Assembly: GCF_009389715.1 (NCBI RefSeq)
Contig: NC_052393.1
Location: 1,178,001-1,242,000 of the forward strand
Length of the DNA: 64,000 nucleotides
Reading direction: 5' to 3'
Source: Phoenix dactylifera
Lineage: Eukaryota > Streptophyta > Magnoliopsida > Arecales > Arecaceae
The position numbers and the translations under genes are program-made. This document shows, piece by piece, positions 23,501 to 34,848 of this stretch; the first letter of the stretch is position 1; each line of letters begins with the position of its first letter. The notes below the pieces were generated by a model, which did not search any database, was not told where the DNA came from, and worked only from the letters and a program-made list of their open reading frames with translations.

Positions 23501-24460
23501 AAGGGCAAGTCAAAGACTCCTAACATCAACTTAGCAATAGTACTAGCTTTCCATGAATGGAAAAAATAGAACTAAAATCTATGGAATAACTTTAGACATG
23601 TGTTATGATCAAAATAAACTTACATTTGCAATTAATGCTATATACTTATCTGCTCCATAATGAAAATGAGTGCCTCCCCCTGGAAATTTAATTTTTTCTC
23701 CCGCATCAACCATCCAGTTTTGATCAGACTTTTCATGTGCAAGGTGTGTATGAGGTATGTTCACTTTCCAAACTTCATCTCGACTTTTTGGCCATTTTAT
23801 AGGAACCTGTAACGCCAAATTGTTGATGCACTCAACTAAAATGCAGATGCCATAAATCTTACAGTGTAACTTTAAACAGGAGACAAGGAAAGCATACACG
23901 ACAACATTAAGGGAAAAAAAGAAAATATGCTTCTACCTTATAGCCAGGTGGTGAAGGAATCAAACAATTGTAGCGCCTCTCTGGCTGAGGGCAATGCCTT
24001 TCATAGTGCTCCATCAAATTCAAATCCAGCTTCAATCTCATCTGATATATAAGATTTCTGTCTAAGCAGGGTATCAACTCAGAATGCCGATCATCACACA
24101 CCTACACAAGCAGATCATGATTAAAAAAAAAAAATCAACACAAGTTATAGACAATCTACGATCATGAGCAGATACAGGTAATTCAAAAACACTCACTGGA
24201 AAGGTCTTAAGCATGAAATTGTCATCACCACCTTCCTGCCCAAAAATAGACTCATCTGATTTGATATTCCCTCCATTGTTATCGCTAACCCACTTGAATG
24301 TTCGTAATTTACTAACCGACTCTATAGTGGTGCTGGCATGCTGCTTTCCAGGACCAAAGAAAGATCCATAATATAGAAACAGTAAACCAAGAAAGACCAC
24401 CATAACCCACATCAAAGTAACCAAATGCCTATTCTGTCCTCCATCACTTCTTCCCCTCAT
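17505..24460 (-). CDS. Probable Golgi methyltransferase, PMT family (PMT3/PMT8-like)
   Basis: Seven coding exons (minus): 24460-24197, 24101-23937, 23806-23624, 23437-22843, 19717-19605, 19475-19255, 17826-17505; joined in frame, 620 residues, normal for the family. Starts MRGRSDGG, as in Arabidopsis PMT3/PMT8, with one membrane span (about 12-33), so a type II Golgi protein. SAM-binding motif [15 protein letters not shown] (222-236), then HCSRCRIDW and [16 protein letters not shown]. The second half has [44 protein letters not shown] and [11 protein letters not shown]. The family (DUF248, methyltransf_29) is linked to methylation of cell-wall polysaccharides such as pectin; the substrate here is inferred. 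Intron 4 (3.1 kb) contains a TACC-ended repeat and the last intron another. All key blocks are intact. Confidence 0.93.
18601..18868. repeat. A/G homopolymer tract beside TACC-ended repeat, copy 2
   Basis: A10 then a G-rich run (to about 18660), followed by a segment (18706-18868) that begins GGTACCGGACC and ends GGGCCGATATGCC. It is full of GGTACC and TACGGTATG words. Its right end aligns loosely with GGGCCGATTCAGCATACC of copy 3. Lies in the last intron of the PMT gene. Confidence 0.5.
21993..22673. mobile_element. TACC-ended repeat, copy 3 (most complete)
   Basis: Begins GGTACGCCGAACCGGTACCG and ends CCGATTCAGCATACC. The outer bases form an imperfect inverted pair (GGTACGCCGAACCGG against GGTATGCTGAATCGG read from the right). 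Both GC-rich ends carry repeated ACCGGT and GTACCG words. The middle (about 22220-22490) is a pyrimidine tract of TTC/CTCC units that leaves several frames open by composition alone. No transposase, LTR, primer site or tRNA-like head seen. No clean target duplication found. It sits in intron 4 of the PMT gene. Confidence 0.5.
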
Positions 24461-24490
24461 TGTTTTAGGAGCTGAGCCCAAGCTGGCAAA

Positions 24491-25820
24491 CTTTATAAGA
24501 TAAAAGATTTTGTTATTCAACACCACATGAGCTGTCTTCCAACTTCAATCATAGCGTACCCAATAATGAGCTCACTTCTCACAAGTTCTATCAATTTCCA
24601 AGCGGCATAAATCAGATCCAAATTGAAGAAGAAAAAAAATCAACAACAGAAGTTCTTGGATATGATGCTCCGAAAACCAAAGCAAATCTGTGACACAATA
24701 GAGCCATGAACCATACATCAGCAATTACCACATTAAGAATACATAACGGGAAAGAAAAACGTAAACTAGATTGAAAATGAATGAAATATGAAATGATTGC
24801 TCACATATTTCTGCCAAAGATAGGCCAAAAAAACCAAATACAAAGCAGTACCAGGTAGATCTCTTTGGCAAATCAAGAAAGCAAATTTCACCGATGAGAA
24901 AACAGGGAATCCTAAAAGAATTCGAAGAAGCAGCGGAGGAGATGGCAGAGAACCGTGAAAAACTAAACAGTATTCATGTGTGAAAGATGCCTCGACTCAT
25001 AATGTTAGCGGGGAAAACAGACACCACCTCTTCTGGCGCAAGTTAGCCTGACTCAGGAGGAGCCAAATCCATCAATAACATTAACGGCCGACAGACCATA
25101 CGTAATAAAAGCCCCTCACGGCAGTAAATTAAAGAAAAGGAGATCGGTCGATAGCGACACACCACGACAAACCGTGTCGGTGGTATTCCCACGAATCCAA
25201 TAATAAGCAAATAGAAAAATAATCAACAAGTAAATAAAAAAAAATTACGAATTCAAGAATTCGTCGAATTCGTTCTCCCGATTTTAATCTCGAATCCTGA
25301 TGACTTCACAAATTGGATGGCTTTTAATCGAAACTCACGAGGCAATTCACACACGCAAAAAAAAAAAAAAAGAAAGAAATCCAACTTAATACTCGCACAA
25401 ATAGCAGAACCATCCCAACCAGCCGGAACTTCAATCAAATCAGTGAAGAAGCGAGGAAATTTTGTACCACGAGGAGAAACCAATCGAATCCAAGCTGTAT
25501 TGCTTGCAAAACAAGCAGACTCGTCACTGCCCGGTGGCAGTTATTCAATCAAATCCGTGAAAAAAAATGAGGAATTTTTAACCGGGCAGGACAAACCGAT
25601 CGAATTCCACTGGTCGATTGAAAAGAAAGAAAGATGGGGAACTTACTGGTTCCAACGCTGGGGATGCGGATCGGAATCTCGATTTCCAATAAGACGAGAT
25701 GAAAACAAAGAACCCTAGATTTTGAGAGGATTTGTAAAGCGAGAGTGGGGAGAGGGAGCGGAAGCAGAAGGGAAGTGACGAAGAGAAGAGAATGTAGATC
25801 TGGTAGCGTTAAATAGATAC
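24491..25820 (-). promoter_or_regulatory. 5' UTR intron and leader of the PMT gene
   Basis: Upstream of the ATG, a donor (CCA/GTAAGT, exon end at 25647) and an acceptor near 24490 define a roughly 1.15 kb intron in the 5' UTR. The leader exon (about 25647-25800) has CTCTCCCC/TTCTGCTTCC pyrimidine runs and AAATCTAGGGTTC. A weak TATA-like TATCTATTTAA lies near 25812-25822. Just upstream is an (ATT)n microsatellite (about 25828-25855). The positions of transcription start and TATA are inferred. Confidence 0.5.
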
Positions 25821-26570
25821 TTCTTGTTATTATTATTACTATTATTACTATATTATGTCCGAGGATCCATACACTACTATATTTTTATTTCTTTATCCCG
25901 AAATAGAAATAATAAATAAGTTCTGAGAAGAAGTGCTCATTTAATTATCTAGTACCTACTGGGTACTACTTAGAGCTTAAATTTTTTTTCAAAAGTTATG
26001 CTTCAATTCTATATCAGCAAAATCAAAGCGAAGGAATTAATGCTGATTTCTTTGTGGCTGACCATGCTTTTTTTTATATTTGATCCTAAGACGATGCACC
26101 GACGATAGAGCATATTTGGATGACCATGCGTGAGCCTTTAACTTTCATGGTCCCACGTTTGAGGACGAGGGGTCCGGGAATTCATTAATGCTAGTTAATC
26201 AAGTCTGATCGATTGAGGAAACGAACAACGATATATCATTTCATTCATATCTCAAGGTGCGAATAATCAATTCACGGTGTTTACGGAGCGTGCAGGCAAA
26301 TCAAATCAGTTTGCCACCTCTGATGCTTTTTTTTTTATTTTCATATGCCCATGCCCACAAATTTTAAAATAAATTATATTTTTTTAAAAAATAGATAAAT
26401 TATATTTATATTCAATAATTTTTTAAAAAAATTACACTAAAATTTATTTTTATCCAATATTTTAATTTATGACAGAATATTAATTAAATCATCAACTTTA
26501 AATAAAATCTAAATGTCTCATCAAAAAATATTTCAAAAATAATTTTATGCCATATAACAGCCATCAAAAA

Positions 26571-26573
<3 letters not shown>

Positions 26574-26624
<51 letters not shown>
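26574..26624. repeat. (TA)n microsatellite
   Basis: About 25 TA units inside an AT-rich intergenic stretch (25860-26764) that otherwise shows no gene. Confidence 0.95.
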
Positions 26625-26626
<2 letters not shown>

Positions 26627-26767
26627 TTCTTTTGGCTTAAAAATAATTTTAACTTTTTATATGAGATAAACAATTTTAATAGCATCGTTAATTTAATTGG
26701 ATATAAACATAAATATTATAAATTAATAAGTATATATATGTAATAAATATAAAATGAGAGGTTTTAA

Positions 26768-28282
26768 GGCCCTGTTTGGGGAAGCTTTTGGAGGGCCAAA
26801 AAGCACTTTCTGGCCCTCCAAAAGTACTTTTAGGTAAAAAAGAGTGTTTGGTAAAATTTTGGAAAAGCTGTTTCAGCTTTTGCGGGAAGCTGAAAACAGC
26901 TTTTTGGCAGAAGCTCCATTTTGGAGCTTTCCGAAAACGTTGTTTTCAGCTTTGTCGGGAAGCTGTATTTTTGACCAAAATACCCCCATTTAAAAGTTCA
27001 TTTTTCCTCCCAAAAATCTCCATCCCACCGCCTCTTCCTCTCTCACCATCCCCCCCTCTCTCTCTCTCCTTCTCTATCTCCTTCTTCTCCTCAATGTCGC
27101 CGGCCCTCCTTTTTTTTTTTTTTTGTTTTGGGAGGCAGCCCGTGGCTGCCCAGCCACCCGTGGCCGTGCTCCCCAGCCATCGCTGCGACCCACCAGAACA
27201 AAAAAAGAGGAAGGAGCGGCCATGGCCGCCGCCTCCCTGGCAGGCGCCGCAGCCCGCCGTCCCGGCCCCCTCCCAAGGCCCCCCTCCCCCCGCAACCCGC
27301 CGTCCCGGCCCCCTCCCGAGCCCCCCTCCCCTCGCAGTCGCCACAGCCGGCCGTCCCGGCCTCCTCCCGAGCCCCCCTCCCCCCGCGACCCGCCGTCCCG
27401 GCCCCCTCCCGAGCCCCCCTCCCCCCGCGGTCGCCACAGCCCGCCGTTCCGGCCTCCTCCTGAGCCCCCCTCCCCCCGCGGTCGCCGGGGCCCACCGTCC
27501 CACTCCCCTCCCGGGCCTCCTCCCGCGGTCGCCGCGACTCGGCCCTCTTCCGGCGCCACCGGCCTCGCGGGAGAAGAAAGGAGAAGAAGGAAAAGGAGGA
27601 AGGAAGGAGAAGAAGAGAAGAAAAAAGAAAGGGAAAGAAAAAGAAGAAAAAGGAAAGAAAAAAAAGAAAAAAAAAAGAAAAAAAAGAAAATAAATAAATA
27701 AATAAATATGTATATAAATGAAAGAATAAATAAATAAATAAATAAATAAAAATATTAGTAATTATTTAACTAATTTTTTCATCTAGCTAGAAAATTTGTT
27801 AGAGAAATAAATGGTCATCAAAAGAGTGAAAAATTAATTTATACTAATAATTATAATATTTTATACATTTATTATTACATTATACTATAAATAAAATAAA
27901 ATATAATATTATGTTATGTTAAATAATTTAATATTATATCAAATTATTATCCTATAGTATACAATGTTATAGTACTATGTTATAATAATATAATATTATA
28001 TTACATTAATATTAGACTATATCATATATTTATGTATTAATATATATTATATTTTATTATGCACTATTGTATAATACTATTAATGTCCTTTATGGTCATT
28101 TTGTCATACAAAAGTACTTTCTCAGTTTGTTTACCAAACAAATGTTAAAGCGCCACAGCACTTTAGAAATGTAGTTACCAAACAGCAAACAGCTTTTTAT
28201 AAAAGCTCTACTTCCAACAGCTCTACTTCGAACAGCTCTACTTCCAACAGCTCTATTGCCAACAGCTCCCCCAAACAGGGCC
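26768..28282. mobile_element. PIF/Harbinger-type non-autonomous element 1
   Basis: Ends are GGCCCTGTTTGGGG and CCCCCAAACAGGGCC, perfect inverted termini, flanked on both sides by TAA (26765-26767 and 28283-28285), the usual PIF/Harbinger target duplication. Subterminal zones carry repeated AGCTTTT/CAGCTCTACTTCCAA words. The centre holds a pyrimidine run, a GC-rich minisatellite (27251-27545), a purine tract and (AAAT)n. No transposase seen. The long open frames over the GC-rich part exist on both strands and in several frames at once, so they come from composition. Confidence 0.8.
27251..27545. repeat. GC-rich minisatellite inside PIF/Harbinger element 1
   Basis: Five units built on CCCGCCGTCCCGGCCCCCTC followed by CCGAGCCCCCCTCCCC. 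Spacer lengths alternate: some units carry an extra GGTCGCCACAG. That gives a dimer period near 90 bases. The C-rich strand is about 85% GC, in sharp contrast with the AT-rich flanks. Sister element 2 lacks it. Confidence 0.8.
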
Positions 28283-28725
28283 TAAGTACTATTTTGTTGG
28301 TGGTGTAACGGTGTTCCGAAGACGGGTTAAAAATGGAAGCTACATCAGTTGGCACAATTTCTTTCGAGCGTGCAGTTTCGGGTTGAAGCAAAACAATGAA
28401 TCCATTGCTGCCCGCGATAAGCTCGCAACCAAAATTTCAGCGCCACATTCAAAGGGCTGAAGAGCAAAAACAATTTACAAAACTATCTTTTTCCATTGCG
28501 ATTATTTAAAAAAAAAAAAAAGCTTCTCAGCGCGCACCCACGTGAACCCATCAGTATACAACAAGAATCCCTGATTGGGAGGAAGTGGATTAGTTCGAGG
28601 AAGAACCACTCTCGTGACACCTGTCATTCTCACCGTCATAATTCTCAGCCCATATAAAGCTTACAATTTACGATACGGAAGACAGCGTTATTCTTTCCGC
28701 TCACTATAGTGTATTTAGGGCTTTA

Positions 28726-29807
28726 GGCCCTGTATGGAGAGCTTTTGGAGGACCAAAAAGCACTTTCTGTCCCTCTAAAAATATTTTTAGATAAAAAATA
28801 GTATTTGATAAAATTTTTGGAAAGCTGTTTCAGCTTTTGTAGGAAGCTTAAAACAGATTTTGAAGAGAAGCTTCAATTTGGAGCTTTCCGAAAATGCTGT
28901 TTTCAGTTTTATCGGTAATCTGTCTTTTGGACGAAAATACCCTCATTTAAATCTCACTTTTTTCTCCAAAACCCTCATCCCACCTTTTACTCTCTCACCC
29001 ATCCTCTCCCTCTCCCTCTCTATCTTCTTCTTCCTCTCAATGCCGCCGCCTCTATTCCTTCTTTTTTCTTTTTTTTTTGTTTTGGGAGATCGTGGCTGCC
29101 CACGGTGGCAGCTACCATGCCAGCCACCACCCATGGCCGGCGACTCTTCTATATTTCAATGAAATAAAATAATAAATAAATAACTAAATAACTAAATAAA
29201 ATAAATAAAAAGAAAAATAATGAGTGAGTGGTAAATATTCTGATCTAAATAAATAAATAAATAAATAAAAATATTAGTAATTATTTAACCAATTTTATCA
29301 CCTAGTTAGAAAATTTGTTAGAAAGATAAATGGTCATTAAAGGATGAAAAATTAATTTACACTAATAACTATAATATTTTATATATTTATTATTGTATTA
29401 TACTATAAATATAATATTATATTACATTATATCATAATACATTGATATGTTATGTTAAATAATTTAATACTATATTAAATTATTATTCTATAATACATAA
29501 TGTTATAGTACTATATTATAATAATATTATATTACATTACACTAATATTATATTATATCATATATTTATGTATTAATACGTATTATATTTTATTATTCTC
29601 TGTTGTATAATACTGGTAATGTCCTTTACGGTCATTTTGTCACACAAAAGTACTTTCTCAGTTTGTTTATCAAATACATGTTAAAGTGCCACAGCACTTT
29701 AGAAATGTAGTTACCAAACAGCAAACAGCTTTTTATAAATGCTCTGCTTCAGACAGCTCTACTTCCAACAGCTCTACTTCCAAAAGCTCTACTACTAACA
29801 GCTCTAA
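28726..29807. mobile_element. PIF/Harbinger-type element 2, right end degraded
   Basis: Begins GGCCCTGTATGGAGAGCTTT after TTA (28723-28725). It matches element 1 through both flanking zones, including the TTTGTTTTGGGAG and GCTGCCCA blocks and the long AT-rich right part. The right terminus has lost the CAAACAGGGCC end; the last homologous word is AACAGCTCT near 29805. It has no GC-rich minisatellite. Lies 443 bases downstream of element 1 in the same orientation. Confidence 0.7.
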
Positions 29808-29893
29808 TTAGTTTCACATCAATTATGAGAACCAGTATTGCAGCCTTTGGAGGCGGTTGCCTGCCCAATAGCTAGCTGGCATGATTAGCAAGG

Positions 29894-32045
29894 CTGTTAC
29901 GGCCGTTCACTCCCTCCCTCCTTCCTCCTCCACCTTTCTTTCGTTCTCCTCTTCCTCCCAACTTTTCTTTCTTGTCTTTTTTCTCTCTCTCTCTTCTCCT
30001 AGTTGACCTCATAGCTACTCAAATTTGTACCCATCAAAAATCAGAGCCGTGTCGGGCACCACCGGAGCCGAGGTAACACTCTGGACTCCCTTCATGTGCC
30101 ATCTTCTTCTTCTCATGATCGAGATCCACGGCCATCGGCTGAAAATCGATCGGCATGAGGATCCTACTTTTACCTCAGTTTTGGCTGAGCTTCTCTTCTT
30201 CTTTTCGGCCACTGACGCTGCCACCTTTGGGCGTCGGACCTCCGATAAAGGCCACAACCTCCTTGCTCTCCTCCACGATAGAGCTATGGTCCGCAGTCGG
30301 CGGCCAATGGCCGGAAGTCAAGGAGAGTCTGATTCCCTTGTTTTCGGACCTTTTCTTTGGTTTTCCTTGCCTGCCGACCTCCACCACTGGCCGTCACCAC
30401 TGCCACCTCGCCGAACCACCTGACCACACCCACCAACCGTCCTCTCTCCCTCTTCTGTTTTGCCGAGAAAGAAGAAAGAAAGAAGAAGAAGAGGAGGAGG
30501 AGAGAGAGAGAATCATCTCTCTTTCTCTCTCTTATTCCACTCTCTTCTCCATTTTCTCTCTCCACTTTTTCTCTCTATTTTCTCTCTCTAGAATGTCCAA
30601 GGAACTTAGTATCGGGTCATGTCGACCTAATCTACAAACCCAAGTTGACCTTTATAAAGGGTTTGGTTCTGCCTTAGTGCCCGATCTGCCTACTAAACTG
30701 ATTACCCTGGCTCTATTGAATGTTTTTGAAACCTTGTTGGTTAACTTTAGCCCTGATTGAGACCATGCCCTATGATTTGTTGATCGAGTCGCTTGGGCCT
30801 AAACCACTTGGAACGACCAAACACTGTCGTCCGACCAACTATCTCCTTTCTTATTTCGAATGGAGATTAATCCGCTTTTTATGTTGCTAATAAGGTTAAC
30901 TAAATCACCCAATAAAGTTTGACAGCTTAAGACAAAAGAGGTAAGTAAATCTTATACTCCTTACTAGTTTTCAAAATATAAGTAGATCTTGCACTCTTTA
31001 TGATCATGTCTTTCGTGCATAAAATCTAGTTGAAAAGTATCATGCTTTCCTTAAAATTATAGATTAGCATATATGTTATAAAAATCATGCTTTATTATAA
31101 AAAAAAGTTTCATTAATATTTTAATGAAAATAGCTTTGTTATGAATCTGATCATGTTATTTAGTATTATTGATTTATTTATGTATATCTTTTAAGAAAAA
31201 GATATACGTTTTCTAAAGGCTCTCAGATAGCAATATCCGCCTCTAGAAATGGAGGCTAATCAACACCCTGGAGCTAGCATCCAACGAAAATAGTTATTTT
31301 CCAACGGGTTAAAGTTGGCAACGAATATGAACTATGAAATCTTGTCGACTATGAAAACGACTCTGTCACAGATTATAGTGACTATAGCACGAATATATGT
31401 GAGTAATATTTTGAAATTCCTGATAGAATTACATGATATGAAAAATAATTTACGAATTTATTTATGAAAGATGAATAATTTGTTCATGCATGATTTGCTT
31501 TATGATCTGTTTTTAATATACTCTGTCATGAAATGATTATTTTGGAATATCTGTTATTTTTCTTAAATAATGTATTGGTATGAAAAACTTATGCTTGATC
31601 TAGTAAGGTATCGAAATATTTACTTACTAAGCTGTGTCGCTCATATACCTCTATTTTTATTGTTCTCTCTCCAGGCAAATAGGATTAGTAGGGATGGAAG
31701 ATGGTTCAGGCGTGGAGTTCATGCTAGCAAGTTTGATAATTTTGTAGAAGAATTTTAGTATTTAAATTGACTACAAATTTATAGTTAATAATCTTCTAAA
31801 TGTTGAGGATTATAGATTTGGTATTTATATTTGGATTTAGAAGCTTTGAACTAATATTAGTTTTTATTTAATAAATAATAAAATTGGATTTCTATTTATT
31901 CTATTATATTTGGGATGGATTTGAAAACTAAATAAAATGTTTGGCTTCGTGTGATCGTAGGTCGTACCCTTGGTAGCACGGCCATGTCATACGCCGGATC
32001 TAAGGTACGACAAATCATGCTCCGAATCTAGGTTGTGGCATATGT
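29894..32045 (+). mobile_element. LTR-like remnant, possibly a solo Gypsy LTR
   Basis: Starts near TGTTACGGCCG and ends near TCTAGGTTGTGGCA, compatible with TG...CA. The end zone (GTACCCTTGGTAGCACGGCC, CATACGCCGGATCTAAGGTA) resembles the 3' part of plant Gypsy LTRs. The middle has a pyrimidine-rich leader and a donor-like AGGTAAGTA near 30939. No reverse transcriptase, integrase or capsid frames. No target duplication was confirmed, so the borders are uncertain. Looks old and incomplete. Confidence 0.35.
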
Positions 32046-32099
32046 AGAACTAAAAAATCTAAAAAATATCTTCCAGTGAGCCTCCTGAGTTATTACACA

Positions 32100-33538
32100 C
32101 TACTTGCTGTTCTGAACAAAATTGGAATATAAAGACAAGCTTGGAGCATGAAAAATAGGTAGCACAAAAAAAAAAAAAAAGAAGAGACAAGAGTGTGTAT
32201 CAGTAGTCCAATGCTCGGTCCACCATGGCATACTTCAATCGAAGTTCATATAGTAAATATGCAGGCCTCATTCTATAGATTTTGATAAGAAAATGAAACA
32301 AGTGGGAATATCGGTATTTTAATTTGATACTCAATACTGCTAGTATTCAGTACAGAATTCGACAAGACAATTTCCAATTGATAGCAATGGATTCGTTGGT
32401 CCTCTTTAGCATAATTCAATCATAGTTCTTGCATCAACCTCAGCTGGAATACTAAAAATGGATGTCTTCCAAACATAAAAGATACACTGTCCCAATTCTG
32501 CAAATTTAGAGAGGAAAGAGAAATGAGTGGGCAATATGTTATTATTCAGTAGAGCAATACAAAGGAACATTTTCAAATTTATACCTTTTGGTTGATCGAT
32601 CTACCTTAGGATACTTAAATCTATAGCCTATTCCAAAAACAGGCGGTCAAGAAATCAAATTAATCATAGCCAAGTTTGTTTTTGGTGATCGGATTTGACC
32701 ATAACATTATATTAGCTCAGCCTATCAGGAATAAGATTCAAATTTCTCACCACTTTGCTAAGAATTTTTCCTTCATCCAATTCCCCCTTTCATCTTCTTT
32801 CTTCTCTTCTCCCTCCGTTGCTTCACCGCTCAGCCGATCTTTTATTTGCTCCTCCTATGGGCTGAAGTTGCTGAAGTACAGCAAATTTGCTCTGATCATG
32901 CTTGATTTGTAGGTGGAATTCTGACGATGATTTTTTGGAATTTCATTTCTTGCTAGGTTTTTATTCATTACATTCCTGCGGAACCCTTTGATTCATTCAT
33001 TTAGTTTTCTTTTTCTTTTTGTTTCTTCGTACAGTGTCTTGATTGTTTGAATTCCTTTCTTAGTCCCCTTTGGTTTCTACCCTCTTTTTAAGTGCGTAGT
33101 TTCCTATGATTATGCTTTGATCTAATTTTTTTTATAAAAAAAATTGGTACCTTTAATTGGGTTATCTTTTTCTTTCCCAATATTTATGGGTTAGTCAAAA
33201 TTCTAATAGCTGAAGAAATTCTGTTCTTCTCTACATCCTACCTCGTCAAACATATTATCCCCTCTGGAGTTTGTAATTTACTTCTTCTTACTATGCGAAC
33301 AATGATCAAAAAATATCAACATGATTTTCAACATGTAAGTACAATACAATTCATGAACTATTAATTTTGGCAACTTCGACTAAATAAGTAAAATAGTTGC
33401 CCATAGAAATCATGTTTAATTAATAAATAATAACAAAACATCAAAATAATTATATAGTTTCAAGACAGTACAGTGGAAACATGAGATAAGGAACACATAA
33501 ATGGGTTTTAGACAAGAATGGTTTGACGATACCATTAA
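32100..33538. other. Intergenic stretch without a recognised gene
   Basis: AT-rich. A pyrimidine-rich segment at 32770-32830 followed by an open stretch to 32912 looks like a leader or lost exon, but matches nothing I know. Otherwise only A-runs (32166-32180). Confidence 0.5.
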
Positions 33539-33809
33539 GGGTTTATTTGGATATTTCTATTGAATTGGTCTAAAAATTCTATAGAAATTGAGCTTGTTAA
33601 CTTACCTAGTCCACATCTTCTGGGGCCCTGCCAAATCCTAGCCTTTCGACTGTAGAAGAAAAAAAAAGACCTAGAAAGATTTTTTTTTCTTCCTATAGAA
33701 TGTGGGCTGGAAGGTGTTTAGTTGATAAAGCTATGCTTAAATGGGCAGCTTAATCTATGAATCCTATAGAATTTTCGACCTAATCCTATAAGAATAACTA
33801 AATAGATCC
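33539..33809. mobile_element. Tourist-like MITE (PIF/Harbinger)
   Basis: 271 bases flanked by TAA on both sides (33536-33538 and 33810-33812). Ends are GGGTTTATTTGGATATTTC and, read from the right, GGATCTATTTAGTTATTC: imperfect inverted termini of about 23 bases. Non-coding. Lies about 0.8 kb upstream of the PPR gene's 5' UTR. Confidence 0.7.
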
Positions 33810-34376
33810 TAAAATTGTTAAAAAAATACTCTTTTTATATTCCATATCACTTACATGACTATCGTTTTCATCCCATAAAATATTAAATATCTTGTTTAAT
33901 CACAATAATAGAGGATTTCGAAAGATTATAAACATTGACAGCATGTCTTTTCTTTTCTTCCTATAAGATTCAGACTAGCCCACTTCGAAGTTATTCTTAA
34001 GTATTTATGAATATAGGCTCATTCTAGTATGTAATCCATAAATTTAATAGGATTTTCAGCCCAAAATGAGGACCAACGTTTCACAAATCAGGAGTAAACG
34101 GTTTGGGCATTCTTTTAAGCCCAAACATCTTGATGGAAATTTGGCCCGTTCTTACACAAATCTCAAAGCTACATCTTACTTTCAAATCGCGCATCATGCC
34201 ATTCTGATGGCCTCTCCTCGGGATTGCCGCCTTGGTTCGCCAAAACCCTAACAAAATCCTCTCCGTCTTCTTCTCTCCTTCCTTAGCAACCCACGATTCT
34301 GTAGGTCGGGAAAGATTTCAGGAAAGAGGTCATACGGAGAGCATCTCTTAGGGGTTTTCCGTTAGCTCCGTTTCTC

Positions 34377-34831
34377 ATGGCCCAATTCAACGTAAGCTCA
34401 TAGATAATTACGGATTCTGATTGTCGTTTGCTCTTATATACGTTTTTTTTTTTTTTTTGAATGGTTATGATCTGATTCATGGTTTTTTTCTGGGCTAATG
34501 GACCGATATATTTGAATCAGTAACAGGTGATTTTTTTTTCAAAGAATTGCTTCGGTGTTCTGAAGATTTTTTAATAAAAAATTGCTCCTTTTTCGTTTTC
34601 TTGTTTGGGGTGTTGGAGAGAGTGATTTCCGAATAATTGTTGAGCTTAGTCCACTTTAGTGAATAAATATCAATTTACCTCTATTTGATAAAAAATGGAC
34701 CGATTTAGTTTGAATTCACTTTATTTTTCCCTATAATTTTCTTGCATTCATAATTCTATCCTTTTGGGTGAGGAATTTTGTCACGAAAGGTATAAATCTT
34801 GTGTCATTTCTTGTCCCCTTTTCCACTACAG
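34377..34831 (+). promoter_or_regulatory. 5' UTR intron of the PPR gene and a possible spliced upstream frame
   Basis: A donor (AAC/GTAAGC, intron start 34392) and acceptor (CTACAG, intron end 34831) define an intron just before the main ATG at 34849. An upstream ATG (34377) followed by the splice gives a 20-codon frame, MAQFN then SCFEEVCWQITLHLV, that passes over the main start out of frame and ends about 36 bases inside the gene. If used, it would reduce initiation at the first main ATG. Confidence 0.45.
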
Positions 34832-34848
34832 TCGTGCTTTGAGGAAGT

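Noticed and set aside
26776-27701. Long open frames (up to about 305 codons) on both strands over the GC-rich part of PIF/Harbinger element 1
   Set aside because: Several frames are open at once on both strands because of a C-rich minisatellite and purine tract inside a non-autonomous transposon; there is no domain and no codon-use signal.
30025-30760. Overlapping frames of 80-201 codons with Pro/Ser/Arg-rich products
   Set aside because: They lie in the pyrimidine-rich leader of an LTR-like remnant; several frames and both strands are open together and there are no domains.
34066-34251. 61-codon plus-strand frame upstream of the PPR gene
   Set aside because: Overlaps the likely promoter and leader; no homology recognised.
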